A stretch of DNA of 64,000 nucleotides, from positions 1 to 64,000 of the forward strand of contig JAPHEF010000002.1 of assembly GCA_029259535.1 (NCBI GenBank). Direction: 5' to 3'. The notes beneath the pieces were generated by a model. It searched no databases and was not told where the DNA came from. It saw only the letters and a program-made list of their open reading frames with translations. The stretch comes from Alkanophaga liquidiphilum (GTDB lineage Archaea > Halobacteriota > Syntropharchaeia > Alkanophagales > B39-G2). The translations under genes and the position numbers were made by a program. Positions 1-7,584 of the stretch are shown here, in pieces. How positions within the stretch are numbered: position 1 is the first letter of the stretch; every line of letters begins with the position of its first letter.

Positions 1-101
1 GCTTTAATGATGTCTTTGGACGTAGAGTGCGCCACCGCACACCAAATCTCGCAAAGGTGACATCCCATACATACCTCGGGCTTTGCAACTATTCTCCACA
101 T
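1..101 (-). CDS. 4Fe-4S ferredoxin-type protein, N-terminal part only
   Basis: This is the first 33 codons of a leftward gene that runs off the window. The reading frame starts at the ATG complementary to 99-101 and stays open to base 1. Residues 11-21 read CMGCHLCEIWC, a C-x2-C-x2-C-x3-C pattern typical of the first [4Fe-4S] site in HycB/CooF/AorB-like electron-transfer subunits. A purine-rich ribosome-binding site (GAGGCGGG) lies just upstream of the ATG and a TATA element lies about 90 bases upstream. It probably passes electrons for a larger oxidoreductase encoded outside the window, but the partner cannot be seen. The short length makes the family call tentative; the cysteine pattern itself is clear. 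Confidence 0.6.
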   Translation of the reverse strand, partial: MWRIVAKPEVCMGCHLCEIWCAVAHSTSKDIIK

Positions 102-190
102 TTTCCCGCCTCAATTCCCAGTTATTCAGGCAAGCAGCACGCCGGACATTACCTCCTTTATTGTCGGATATCACTTGCCGTTGGCAAGCC

Positions 191-200
191 TCATATATAA
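191..200 (-). promoter_or_regulatory. TATA box for the 4Fe-4S protein gene
   Basis: The minus strand reads TTATATATGA here, a good archaeal TATA element. Transcription would start about 25 bases further left, giving a leader of roughly 60-70 bases before the ATG at 101. No other obvious gene lies between 102 and 345. Confidence 0.4.
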
Positions 201-345
201 GCTTACCTCATGCCTCCACATCATTAAATGCCAAGATGTCGGCAATTTGTTTCCTTCTGCTGAGCGGCGTCTAAACTGGGCATTACAAAAAACTAAGCAA
301 GAAAGCTCACACCCATCAGGGTTGTGATGAATTGCGTGAGGACTA

Positions 346-1015
346 GGACGTGTCCACATAAGATTATAAATACGGGGAACTATTTTTATGCGTAGTGTAA
401 GGGGGATTGTGGAGGAGTTGAAGGTGTTTGAGAGGAATAAGGTGCCGCCGCCTTTCGAGTTAAGATCCTAGCTTATATTCAGACGGCTTCGGGGAAGGGC
501 TGCCGGAATTCTGTCAGAGCTCCATCCCGTCTCTAAAACCTCTGTCCGGAACTGGATAAAGAAAAGAAATTTGAAGAGAAGCTACCGGTTACAACAGAGA
601 AAAAAAAGAAATCTGATTGCCTCAGACGAAACAGTTGTTAAAGCGAATAAAAGGCGTACTATGTTTATTCTGCGGTGTGGAGAGGAATGAGTTGATTATG
701 AGAGTTTATACAACACGGAATTATCTGACTAAAGTCTTTAAAGGGAGTGCTAGAATACTGCGAGAATAAGCCCGGATTATTAAGATAAGCATGGTTAATG
801 GATGCTATGAGAAGTCTTGGTTGGGAATTTGAACATCAGTCCTTTCGGTGAGATTATGAAGCGTGGTAGGTTGGTGTTTTTTCGCTGAAGCAGCGGATAA
901 AGACGCTCTTCTCTCAATTAGCTGTTTTAATCCGTTAGAAACTGGAACGTGTTCTGTAAGTTTTTATGCTATACTATAATCGGTTGCGGTGGGCTTATGT
1001 TATGTGGACACGTCC
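346..1015 (+). mobile_element. Decayed insertion sequence with 15-bp terminal inverted repeats
   Basis: The sequence GGACGTGTCCACATA at 346-360 is repeated exactly in inverted orientation at 1001-1015. Between them lies a degraded DDE transposase reading frame on the plus strand, preceded by an A/T-rich TATA-like stretch at 361-372. The size (670 bp) fits a small IS6-like archaeal element. AGGACT occurs just outside both ends (339-344 and 1019-1024), but the offsets differ, so it is not a clean target duplication. The family name is an inference from the protein; the inverted repeats are seen directly. Confidence 0.75.
388..1005 (+). pseudogene. DDE transposase remnant (IS6-like)
   Basis: Starting with ATG at 388 a peptide can be followed through several frames: a short N-terminal part, then a segment with DETVVK near 625 (a typical first catalytic Asp region followed by a strand of the RNase H fold), then WLMDAMRSLGWEFEHQ near 796-845 and LKQRIKTL near 885, and finally YYNRLRWAY near 975. 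These match the order seen in IS6-type transposases, where the second Asp precedes the W-x-x-A-L-R segment and the catalytic Glu lies in the R-x-x-V/E region. Several stops and frameshifts break the gene, so it cannot make active enzyme. Codon use is A/T-richer than in the neighbouring cbi genes. Confidence 0.65.
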
Positions 1016-1279
1016 CTTAGGACTGTCAGCAAACCCTTTTTCTACTCTAAGCTGAATGCGTCTGATGTTCTCGGTGCTCGCCAGTGGATGACCTGCGTGG
1101 AGTCAGCCGGTGACGGCGAGCGGTTTGCGGTGCGGCTGCCGTCGTTCGTAGGACGTGGCGCTCATCCAGCATTTCAAGCAACAACGCAACGCCGCCCGCT
1201 TCTAACAGCGACGACACCTTAAGCAGCCACGCCCCGCAAAAGCGTAAGTCATATTAATATTTTCGAATGAAGTGATACC
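1016..1279. other. Spacer between IS relic and cbi operon
   Basis: No convincing gene is seen. A 77-codon open frame at 989-1222 starts inside the IS end and has no ribosome-binding site or recognisable motif. The last 30 bases (A/T-rich, then GAAGTGATACC) probably hold the promoter and ribosome-binding site of cbiM. Confidence 0.4.
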
Positions 1280-1900
1280 ATGCACATACCGGACGGCGCA
1301 CTTCCGATACGTCAGTGCCTAATGTATTGGCTCCTCGTGGCGCCTTTCATCGCATTTTACATACTCAAGCTCCGCAAGCTCGACGAGGAGGCAGGAGGAC
1401 GTCATGTCGTTTACACGGCGGCGGTCGCAACCTTCGTCTTCGCAGTCACTCTTTTTGAAATCCCGACTCCAGTTGGCATCCCCTTTCACCTGATTATGAT
1501 ACCCTTCGCCGCCATCGCATTAGGACCGCTGAGCGGCGTCCTCGTCTCCTTCCTCTGCCTCCTCTTCCAATTCATGCTCGCCGGCGAGGGCGGCTTTACG
1601 ACGCTCGGCGCTAACACCCTCGTCATGGGCGTCTGCTGCTCCTTTCCCGCAGTCTTCTCCTTTAAACTCCTCCATGATGTTAACGAGAGGGTTGGCATCT
1701 TCTCTGGCGCCTTCCTCGGCATACTCACGGCAGCTATCATGAACGCCCTCATACTGACGGCTGCCGGCGTCCTCCCCCTTAACTTCATCCTCCCCTTCAA
1801 CGTCGCCGTTTACTCCGCTGAAGGCGCCTTCGAGGGCGTCGTTACTGTCCTCATAATGGACTTCCTGCGAAGAGTCGGATTCAGAAGCGTGGAAATATGA
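1280..1900 (+). CDS. cbiM: Cobalt/nickel ECF transporter substrate-binding subunit CbiM
   Basis: CbiM is the integral membrane S-component that binds Co2+ or Ni2+ in the energy-coupling-factor transporter. The 206-residue protein begins MHIPDG, the hallmark N-terminus of the family, where the amino group and His2 take part in metal binding. About six hydrophobic helices follow, with the conserved region around residues 55-95 (PTPVGIPFHLI, LGPLSGVLVS, GEGGFTTLGANTL). The length is that of CbiM without a fused CbiN. The start codon is fixed by the MHIPDG motif. It overlaps the next gene by 4 bases (ATGA) and heads a four-gene operon with the CbiQ and CbiO homologues. Whether the metal is cobalt or nickel cannot be told from sequence. 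Confidence 0.93.
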   Translation: MHIPDGALPIRQCLMYWLLVAPFIAFYILKLRKLDEEAGGRHVVYTAAVATFVFAVTLFEIPTPVGIPFHLIMIPFAAIALGPLSGVLVSFLCLLFQFMLAGEGGFTTLGANTLVMGVCCSFPAVFSFKLLHDVNERVGIFSGAFLGILTAAIMNALILTAAGVLPLNFILPFNVAVYSAEGAFEGVVTVLIMDFLRRVGFRSVEI

Positions 1901-2454
1901 GAGCGAGAAATGAATTGTGGGTGTGGATGCTGCTCGCCGCCTTCGCACTCGCAGTTTTCAGCGGCGCGCAAGCGCACATTCCGGTGAAAAGCAAGGAGAT
2001 AAAGCTCGCCGTCGTCGCCGACTGGGAGGCGTATAAAGATGCGCAGCTCGCAGTGAGCGACCTCGGAATGCGAGCGAAAGTCGTCCCGACGGACGACGTG
2101 AGCGCCGCCTTGCGTGAGGAGCTGAGAAGTAGCGATGCCGTCGTCGTCATAGACCATCTGAACGAAGTCAAAGAGGTTTTAAGCGACGAAGAGCTTGCCG
2201 GCATCGTCATACAACCAGGACCGAACACGATGATAGGCGAGGAGGAAAGCAATGAGGTGAGAGTAGTGGTTGTGAACAATGATGATATACGGGCGGGCAT
2301 AGCGGCGGCGCTCGTCCAGCTCGTCGGCTCATCAGGAGCTGAAACCGAGGAAATACCATCGTCGCTACTACCACTCTCCACGCTGCTCGCAGGCTTCTTC
2401 CCGGGCTTGGTTCTCGGCGTCTTCCTTGCGAAAAAGCGGCAACGTAAGAAGTAA
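1897..2454 (+). CDS. Membrane-anchored exported protein in the CbiN position
   Basis: This gene sits exactly where cbiN is normally found, but the 185-residue product is about twice the usual CbiN length. It has an N-terminal signal or anchor helix (residues about 8-25, ending AQA), a roughly 130-residue polar extracytoplasmic domain, and a C-terminal helix (about 160-178) followed by a basic tail. If the signal is cut after AQA, the mature chain starts HIPVK, which resembles the metal-binding N-terminus of CbiM. By topology it could play the role of CbiN or of the NikL/NikK-type accessory proteins of nickel ECF systems. That role is inferred from position and topology only. It overlaps cbiM by ATGA. 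Confidence 0.6.
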   Translation: MRARNELWVWMLLAAFALAVFSGAQAHIPVKSKEIKLAVVADWEAYKDAQLAVSDLGMRAKVVPTDDVSAALREELRSSDAVVVIDHLNEVKEVLSDEELAGIVIQPGPNTMIGEEESNEVRVVVVNNDDIRAGIAAALVQLVGSSGAETEEIPSSLLPLSTLLAGFFPGLVLGVFLAKKRQRKK

Positions 2455-2476
2455 GCAGCCGGTAGGGGGCGTGGCG

Positions 2477-2539
2477 GCGATGCCTAAAAACTTCACGGCG
2501 ATGCCTAAAAACTTCACGGCGATGCCCAAAAATTTCAGC
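2477..2539 (+). repeat. Three 21-bp tandem copies across the cbiQ start
   Basis: Units at 2477-2497, 2498-2518 and 2519-2539 are tandem 21-mers; the first two are identical and the third differs at three positions. Each contains an ATG (2480, 2501, 2522) in the cbiQ frame, so the protein begins with three copies of MPKNF followed by T or S. A strong purine-rich site (GGTAGGGGG, 2461-2469) precedes only the first ATG. Confidence 0.9.
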
Positions 2540-3232
2540 GCAGAGACCAAAATCCTGGCCTTTGTCATTGCAGTGCTCTCCATCGTTACATGCTCCCTGA
2601 AGCCGCTCACGCTCATATGTGCCGCTCTCTTAATGGTTTGCTTGATGAACGGCGCCCTGAGGCACGTCGCCAGCAGAACGCTCGTAGTCTCCCCGCTCTT
2701 AGCAATGATTCTCATGTTCCACCCCTTCATGCACGAAGGACACCCAATGTTCTCAATTTTCGGATACGAAGCGACATACGAAGGTTTCATCTCCGCCCTC
2801 ACGCTTTGCCTGCGGATAACGTTGGCGGTTGCCGTCGCATCCCTGCTCTTCTATAGCACGAACGACCACGAGCTCATAAAAGGGCTGGCGAACTTGCGTG
2901 TGCCCAAGGAAATCATACTGCTCGTCTCACTGATGGCGAGATACATTCGGCTTTTCAGCGAGGAGCTTGCGAGGATGGTCGTAACGCAGAAGAGCCGATG
3001 TTTTGATTTGAGAGACCAAAATATAAGCTTCAGACGGCGGCTGCGGGTGCTGGCTCAGACCATAGGCATCCTCTTTATTCGTGTAATAGAGCACGGCGAG
3101 CAGATACGCAGAGCAATGCTCTCAAGGTGCTTCGGCTTCAAAATCCGTAGAGAGCGCCCGAGCTTCCGCCTCCCTGATCTCCTGTTGTTGTTCCTTTCCT
3201 TATCTCCTCTCATCTTGGAGCTAAAATTATGA
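2480..3232 (+). CDS. cbiQ: ECF transporter transmembrane subunit CbiQ
   Basis: CbiQ is the T-component that couples the CbiO ATPase to the CbiM substrate subunit. The product has four to five hydrophobic helices and the two short coupling motifs of the family, here ARYIRL near residue 155 and an A-x-x-S-R-C-F-G segment near 215 (the A-R-G-like boxes that contact the ATPase). I choose ATG 2480 because the ribosome-binding site GGTAGGGGG lies about 10 bases upstream; ATGs at 2501 and 2522 are in-frame alternatives created by a tandem repeat, and a TTG at 2426 would overlap the previous gene. The stop overlaps the cbiO start (ATGA). Confidence 0.88.
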   Translation: MPKNFTAMPKNFTAMPKNFSAETKILAFVIAVLSIVTCSLKPLTLICAALLMVCLMNGALRHVASRTLVVSPLLAMILMFHPFMHEGHPMFSIFGYEATYEGFISALTLCLRITLAVAVASLLFYSTNDHELIKGLANLRVPKEIILLVSLMARYIRLFSEELARMVVTQKSRCFDLRDQNISFRRRLRVLAQTIGILFIRVIEHGEQIRRAMLSRCFGFKIRRERPSFRLPDLLLLFLSLSPLILELKL

Positions 3233-4029
3233 AACGAGTAATATTTGTGAAGGATTTGGAATACGCATATCCCGACGACGGCACGACTGCACTTAAGGGT
3301 GTAAATTTTGAGGTTTTCGAGGGCGAATGTGTCGCAATCTTGGGACCGAACGGCGCCGGGAAGTCCACGCTCCTCCTCCACCTTAACGGCATCCTACAAG
3401 GGAAAGGCGAGGTGGAAGTCCTTGGGATGAAGATTAGCAAGGAGAACTTGAGGAAAATAAGGAGCAAAGTAGGATTGGTTTTCCAGAACCCGGATGACCA
3501 GCTCTTCTCGCTCACGGTCTTCGACGACGTCGCCTTTGGACCTATGAATCTGGGGCTTGAGGAGGAAGAGGTGGAGCGAAGGGTGAAGGAGGCGTTGGGC
3601 TTGTTAGGGCTTGAGGGTTACGAGGAGAGGATGCCGAGCCATTTGAGCTTCGGCGAGAAGAAAAAAGTTGCAATTGCGACTGCACTCGCCATGAAACCCG
3701 AAATTCTCGTGCTCGACGAGCCGACAAGCAATTTAGACCCGAAGGCGAGGCGGGAGCTGATCGAACTCATACGACGGCTGGACTTGACAAAGGTGATAGC
3801 CACGCACGACATAGAGCTGGCGGCTGAGCTTTGCGACCGCCTCGCCATCATGTTCGATGGACGAATTGTGAAGGATGGCGGCTTGGAACTCCTTTACGAA
3901 GAGGAAGTGCTTGAGGCGTTCGGGCTTGAAGCGCCGACGCTCGTGAAGCTCCTCAGACGCTTGGGACTCCAGCCGAAAACCAAACTCGACGACGCCGTTT
4001 CATTCCTGAAATCACTTTTACGTGAATGA
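3229..4029 (+). CDS. cbiO: ECF transporter ATPase CbiO
   Basis: This is the ABC ATPase that powers the Co/Ni importer. The 266-residue protein has Walker A GPNGAGKST at residues 39-47, a Q-loop FQNPDDQLF, the signature LSFGE, Walker B ILVLDEP with the D-loop SNLD, and the switch His in IATHD. The Q-loop sequence FQNPDDQLF is characteristic of ECF-type ATPases. The C-terminal 60 residues form the short CbiO tail. It is translationally coupled to cbiQ. It is the last gene of the operon; 130 bases separate it from the next promoter region. Confidence 0.95.
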   Translation: MKRVIFVKDLEYAYPDDGTTALKGVNFEVFEGECVAILGPNGAGKSTLLLHLNGILQGKGEVEVLGMKISKENLRKIRSKVGLVFQNPDDQLFSLTVFDDVAFGPMNLGLEEEEVERRVKEALGLLGLEGYEERMPSHLSFGEKKKVAIATALAMKPEILVLDEPTSNLDPKARRELIELIRRLDLTKVIATHDIELAAELCDRLAIMFDGRIVKDGGLELLYEEEVLEAFGLEAPTLVKLLRRLGLQPKTKLDDAVSFLKSLLRE

Positions 4030-4159
4030 GACGGCGGCTACGGCACGCTGAAACAGCATCGCAGCCTAAGACGCCACCCACCGTCGAGCACGAGCATTAC
4101 CGACAAAGTTATTAATTAGTGTGAGACAAGAATAATAAAGTAGCAAAAAAGGTGAGGAA

Positions 4160-4927
4160 ATGGATAGAAAAGGCATCTCTCTTGTAACGTCCGCGCTCCT
4201 ACTTGTAGCTATCTCCGTCGTGATAGCCTCTTCCTTCTACATTTGGTATCACGGAACGCTTTCTGAAGTCGCTGAGGAGGCGGAGCGCGGCACGGCTGAA
4301 AGGTTAAAATACACGCTCGCTGAGCTTCGCATGTCCTCCTACTCCGAATACTACGTATCAGGGAGGGACAAAGATAGTAATGGCGAGATAGGAATAAACG
4401 AAAGCGAGGGTTACGACGAGAGGTTCATTCAGGAGATAAAGGTGGAGCTTTGGAACGACGGCGATCTGAAATTAACCGCTGTGAATCTTAAGGTCTCAGT
4501 TTTGAGCGGAAATGTTGAGTGGCGGGCTTTCCGCACCGACAGGGAGAACAACCACCAGCTCCTCTACCCGAACGGCTCAGCTTTCAAATACAACGGTTCC
4601 GAACTTTACTTCAACAACATAACGGGCGGCGACAACGCCCTGCTCCTGCTCGCCGACGACGGCACGGCGTTGTATGCGTCGGATGAAGACGGAAACGCCA
4701 TAAACACGACCAGCTTCCTTAACAGCACTTCTTCTGTGGAGTGGGTTAAGCTTCACTGCCCTGAATACGCCGTCGGCGAAGTCGCTCCTAACTCGAAGAG
4801 AACCGTCTATGTTTACGTCCTTGTCAACGAGTGCGCCGTCGGGGACGACATTGTCGTGAGGCTTCAGGCGAGGAGCTTGGAGGGTAAAACTGCGGAAAGG
4901 AGCGTGGTAATTCATGTTTCGAGCTGA
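4160..4927 (+). CDS. Type IV pilin-like protein with class III signal peptide
   Basis: The N-terminus MDRKG-ISLVTSALLLVAIS is a class III (prepilin) signal: a short basic leader, a Gly at the cleavage site, then a hydrophobic helix to about residue 27. The remaining 225 residues are polar with several N-x-S/T sequons, as expected for a surface pilin-like protein. It is first in a run of nine tightly packed genes that includes a secretion ATPase and two membrane platform proteins, so it is probably a pilus subunit or minor pilin. The ribosome-binding site GGTGAG lies 4 bases before the ATG. The last 14 bases overlap the next gene. The exact pilin family is not recognised. Confidence 0.7.
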   Translation: MDRKGISLVTSALLLVAISVVIASSFYIWYHGTLSEVAEEAERGTAERLKYTLAELRMSSYSEYYVSGRDKDSNGEIGINESEGYDERFIQEIKVELWNDGDLKLTAVNLKVSVLSGNVEWRAFRTDRENNHQLLYPNGSAFKYNGSELYFNNITGGDNALLLLADDGTALYASDEDGNAINTTSFLNSTSSVEWVKLHCPEYAVGEVAPNSKRTVYVYVLVNECAVGDDIVVRLQARSLEGKTAERSVVIHVSS

Positions 4928-5465
4928 GGGCGTGAGTCTGGTCGTCTCCGCTCTCCTACTCACCGCCGTATTCTCCATAACGGCATTCATGCTCTATGAA
5001 TGGGGGCACAATACCATAAAGACGGGGTTCGGCGTCTCTGAGCGTAAAATCGGAAGCAACGAGCTTCGGAGATTCGAAGCGGCTGTGGAAGAAGTCTCGC
5101 ATGAGGGCAAACTTTCCTCCCGAAAAATCTTCCTGACGCACCCGCTCTCCTTGAAAACCTCAGAAGTGAAGATTTGGACAGAAAACAGCTCCGAGACTGC
5201 AGAGGTGAGCGTAAAAAGTTACAGATTCGAGTGCGGAGGCAGTTTTTTAGAACTTGAGCCTGAGGTAAGAGCAGAAAGCTCGGAGCTTGTCGTGACGTGC
5301 TACGAAATCGCTTACTACGGCGGCGCCGGCGAGGTTCTCGTGAGGAATGCCGGCTGCTCCTCTGAGATGTTTGAGGGCGTGAACGTCTCCATCGGCGAGC
5401 CCTACAACGCAAGTTACGAAAACGTCACGTTTCGGATTTACAAGATAAGGCTGGAGGTGGTGTGA
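4914..5465 (+). CDS. Type IV pilin-like protein
   Basis: The 183-residue product begins MFRAEG-VSLVVSALLLTAV, again a short charged leader, a Gly cleavage site and a hydrophobic helix, matching the class III signal of the gene before it. The mature domain has a few sequons and two or three cysteines (C109, C121 region) that could form a disulfide. It overlaps both neighbours (14 bases upstream, TGATG downstream), so it is translated with them. A role as a second minor pilin is inferred from the signal and the operon. Confidence 0.65.
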   Translation: MFRAEGVSLVVSALLLTAVFSITAFMLYEWGHNTIKTGFGVSERKIGSNELRRFEAAVEEVSHEGKLSSRKIFLTHPLSLKTSEVKIWTENSSETAEVSVKSYRFECGGSFLELEPEVRAESSELVVTCYEIAYYGGAGEVLVRNAGCSSEMFEGVNVSIGEPYNASYENVTFRIYKIRLEVV

Positions 5466-5869
5466 TGCTTGAGGTTCACTACATGACTGCGGCGGCGGTC
5501 GGCGTCCTTATCGTGCTCACCACGCTCACATTGATGGGAAGCATAGAAAACTTCTCGCTTAAAGCTTCCGAGCACGCATTGGCGAGGAACGCCGCCTCGG
5601 ACGTTGCGGATGCCGTCCTCAGCTGTCTCGACGCCGTCAGCGAGGGAGGATGCGTTAGAATGCGGGTTGGGCTTCCAACTTTCCCTGAAACGCCCGTCGT
5701 GAGTCTTAACAGCGAGGGAAAGACGCTTCACATAAATGTTACCCTCGATAGAACATACAGCTTTGACCTTCCGTTGAAAGAGAGCGTCAACGCCTCTGGG
5801 GAGGAAAAGGGGGATTTTGTAGTGGTCGTAAGCAGGGATGATGGTAGCGTGGAGGTGAGGCTCGTATGA
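5465..5869 (+). CDS. Small pilus-operon protein with N-terminal membrane helix
   Basis: The 134-residue product starts MLEVHYMTAAAVGVLIVL, with one N-terminal transmembrane helix and a beta-rich soluble domain. There is no clear prepilin Gly site, so it may be a membrane-anchored assembly protein instead of a processed pilin. I choose ATG 5465, which overlaps the preceding stop (TGATG); a GTG three bases upstream is the alternative. The stop overlaps the ATPase start (ATGA). No family is recognised. Confidence 0.55.
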   Translation: MLEVHYMTAAAVGVLIVLTTLTLMGSIENFSLKASEHALARNAASDVADAVLSCLDAVSEGGCVRMRVGLPTFPETPVVSLNSEGKTLHINVTLDRTYSFDLPLKESVNASGEEKGDFVVVVSRDDGSVEVRLV

Positions 5870-7584
5870 AGGGGTGGGGGCGAGGGGAGAGGATGCTTAG
5901 GGCTTTTAAACTTAATAAAGAGTTCCTTGGGGTTTTGGCGAGAGGGAGCAAGCTGAAAAGATTTAGAGAGGAGGGTGGGGTTGAGGACGAAAGGGACGAA
6001 TTTTTTGAAGAATTGGAAGCACTGCCGTCTTCCGATGGCCTTAGGGGCTACGAGGTGCTCGACCTCCGCTCTTTGCATGGGATAAACGTGAAGTATAGGT
6101 TGAACGGCGGCTCCTACGCCCACATACATTTCGACGAGACGGAAGGGCGGCTGAGATACAATGTCGTGGAGCCCGAGCTTGACGAGCGCCTAAAGTGCCT
6201 TTTAAAGCAATTTAAGGACATCGTGTATAGGGTTCTCGACGCGAATTTTTCCGAGGTTGAAGACAAGCAGGCGTATCTAATCTCGAAATTTGAGAGAATT
6301 CTGAAGGAATACGACATAAAGCTGACTGGTGCGGAGAGGCGGCGTCTCGCTTACTACCTCCTGCGAGACCTTGCACGTTACGGGAAGATAACGCCGCTGA
6401 TTGACGACCCGCACATCGAGGACGTTTCGTGCAACGGCGTAGGCGTCCCCGTTTACGTTTATCACCGCTTCTTTGGCTCGATGCGGACTAACGTGAAGTT
6501 TGAGAGCGGGAGCGAGCTGGATTCTTTCATTATAAAAGTGGCGCAGCGGAGCGGGCGCCACATTTCCATAGCCACACCGATTCTGGAGGCGTCATTGCCC
6601 GAGGGGAGCAGGGTGACGCTGACGCTCGGCAAGGAAGTTACGATGCGAGGCTCGACGTCCTCGATACGGAAGTTCAAGATAGAGCCGATAACGCCCTTAG
6701 ACCTGATGGCTTTCAACTCCATAAATGCAAAAATGCTTGCATACCTCTGGATTCTGATAGAAGGCGGCTCTTCCATAATCGTGGCGGGGGAGGTGGCAAC
6801 TGGAAAAACGACGCTCCTTAACGCCTTTTCTATATTCATACCCCCAGACATGAAGATAATTTCGATAGAAGACACGCCTGAAATACAATTGCCGCACGAG
6901 AATTGGATTCCATGCGTGACGAGGACGGGCTTCGGCGCCTCCATAATCTCAGGCATCTCCGGCGTATCAGGCATCGTCGCAAGCCGGAGGCGTGGTGAGA
7001 TAACAATGCTCGACCTGCTGAAATCTGCGTTAAGGCAACGCCCCGACTACATTATCGTCGGCGAGGTGCGGGGCGAGGAGGCGAGCGTGCTGTTCCAAGC
7101 GATTGCCACGGGGCATTTAGCGCTAACGACGATGCATGCAAACTCGCCTCGTGCGGTGATTCAGCGCCTCCAGTCGCCGCCGATGAACATCCCGAAGGTC
7201 ATGCTCGACAGCCTGAACTGCATATGCATGCAGGTGCGCACGAAGTATAAGGGCAAAGTGGTGAGGAAAACAAGTCAAATAACCGAGGTCGTGCGTTACG
7301 ACGAGGAGCGTGACGACGTCGTCACTCACGACGTCTTCCTCTGGGACCCAATGAACGACACCTTTAATTTCAGCGGCAAGAGCTACTTGCTCGAGCGCAT
7401 CGCACGCTACGCAGGCGTCGAGCCTGCGAAAATGTATGAGGAGCTTGAGAGGCGGGAGGAGGTTTTGAGGTGGATGAGTGCGTTGGGCGTAGGCTCATAC
7501 CACGAGCTCTCTAAAATCATCGCCGAATACTACATAAACCCTGAGAGAGTCTTGGAGAGGATGCGTTCCAATGAAAGTGTATAG
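5866..7584 (+). CDS. Type IV pilus/secretion assembly ATPase (TadA/PilB/FlaI family)
   Basis: This is the hexameric cytoplasmic motor that drives pilin assembly. In the 572-residue protein the N-terminal third is the variable cap, followed by an IEDVSCNG segment near 184-190 typical of the archaeal branch. The Walker A GEVATGKTT lies near residue 307, the Asp-box EDTPEI near 337, Walker B IIVGEVRGEE near 400, and the His-box ATGHLALTTMHANSP after it. Two T2SSF membrane proteins follow immediately. Because the archaellum locus at 24.6-29.3 kb lacks FlaI, this ATPase might also serve there, but the position argues for a pilus. The start is the ATG that overlaps the previous stop. Confidence 0.9.
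   Translation: MKGWGRGERMLRAFKLNKEFLGVLARGSKLKRFREEGGVEDERDEFFEELEALPSSDGLRGYEVLDLRSLHGINVKYRLNGGSYAHIHFDETEGRLRYNVVEPELDERLKCLLKQFKDIVYRVLDANFSEVEDKQAYLISKFERILKEYDIKLTGAERRRLAYYLLRDLARYGKITPLIDDPHIEDVSCNGVGVPVYVYHRFFGSMRTNVKFESGSELDSFIIKVAQRSGRHISIATPILEASLPEGSRVTLTLGKEVTMRGSTSSIRKFKIEPITPLDLMAFNSINAKMLAYLWILIEGGSSIIVAGEVATGKTTLLNAFSIFIPPDMKIISIEDTPEIQLPHENWIPCVTRTGFGASIISGISGVSGIVASRRRGEITMLDLLKSALRQRPDYIIVGEVRGEEASVLFQAIATGHLALTTMHANSPRAVIQRLQSPPMNIPKVMLDSLNCICMQVRTKYKGKVVRKTSQITEVVRYDEERDDVVTHDVFLWDPMNDTFNFSGKSYLLERIARYAGVEPAKMYEELERREEVLRWMSALGVGSYHELSKIIAEYYINPERVLERMRSNESV

Noticed and set aside
989..1222. 77-codon frame after the IS relic
   Set aside because: It begins inside the IS end, has no ribosome-binding site and no family features.
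1223..1279. Cobalamin riboswitch before cbiM
   Set aside because: The interval is short and shows no B12-box or paired structure; archaeal cbi operons usually use other control.
1520..2381. Long minus-strand frames opposite cbiM and the CbiN-position gene
   Set aside because: They are antisense shadows with low-complexity composition caused by G/C-biased codons of the real genes.
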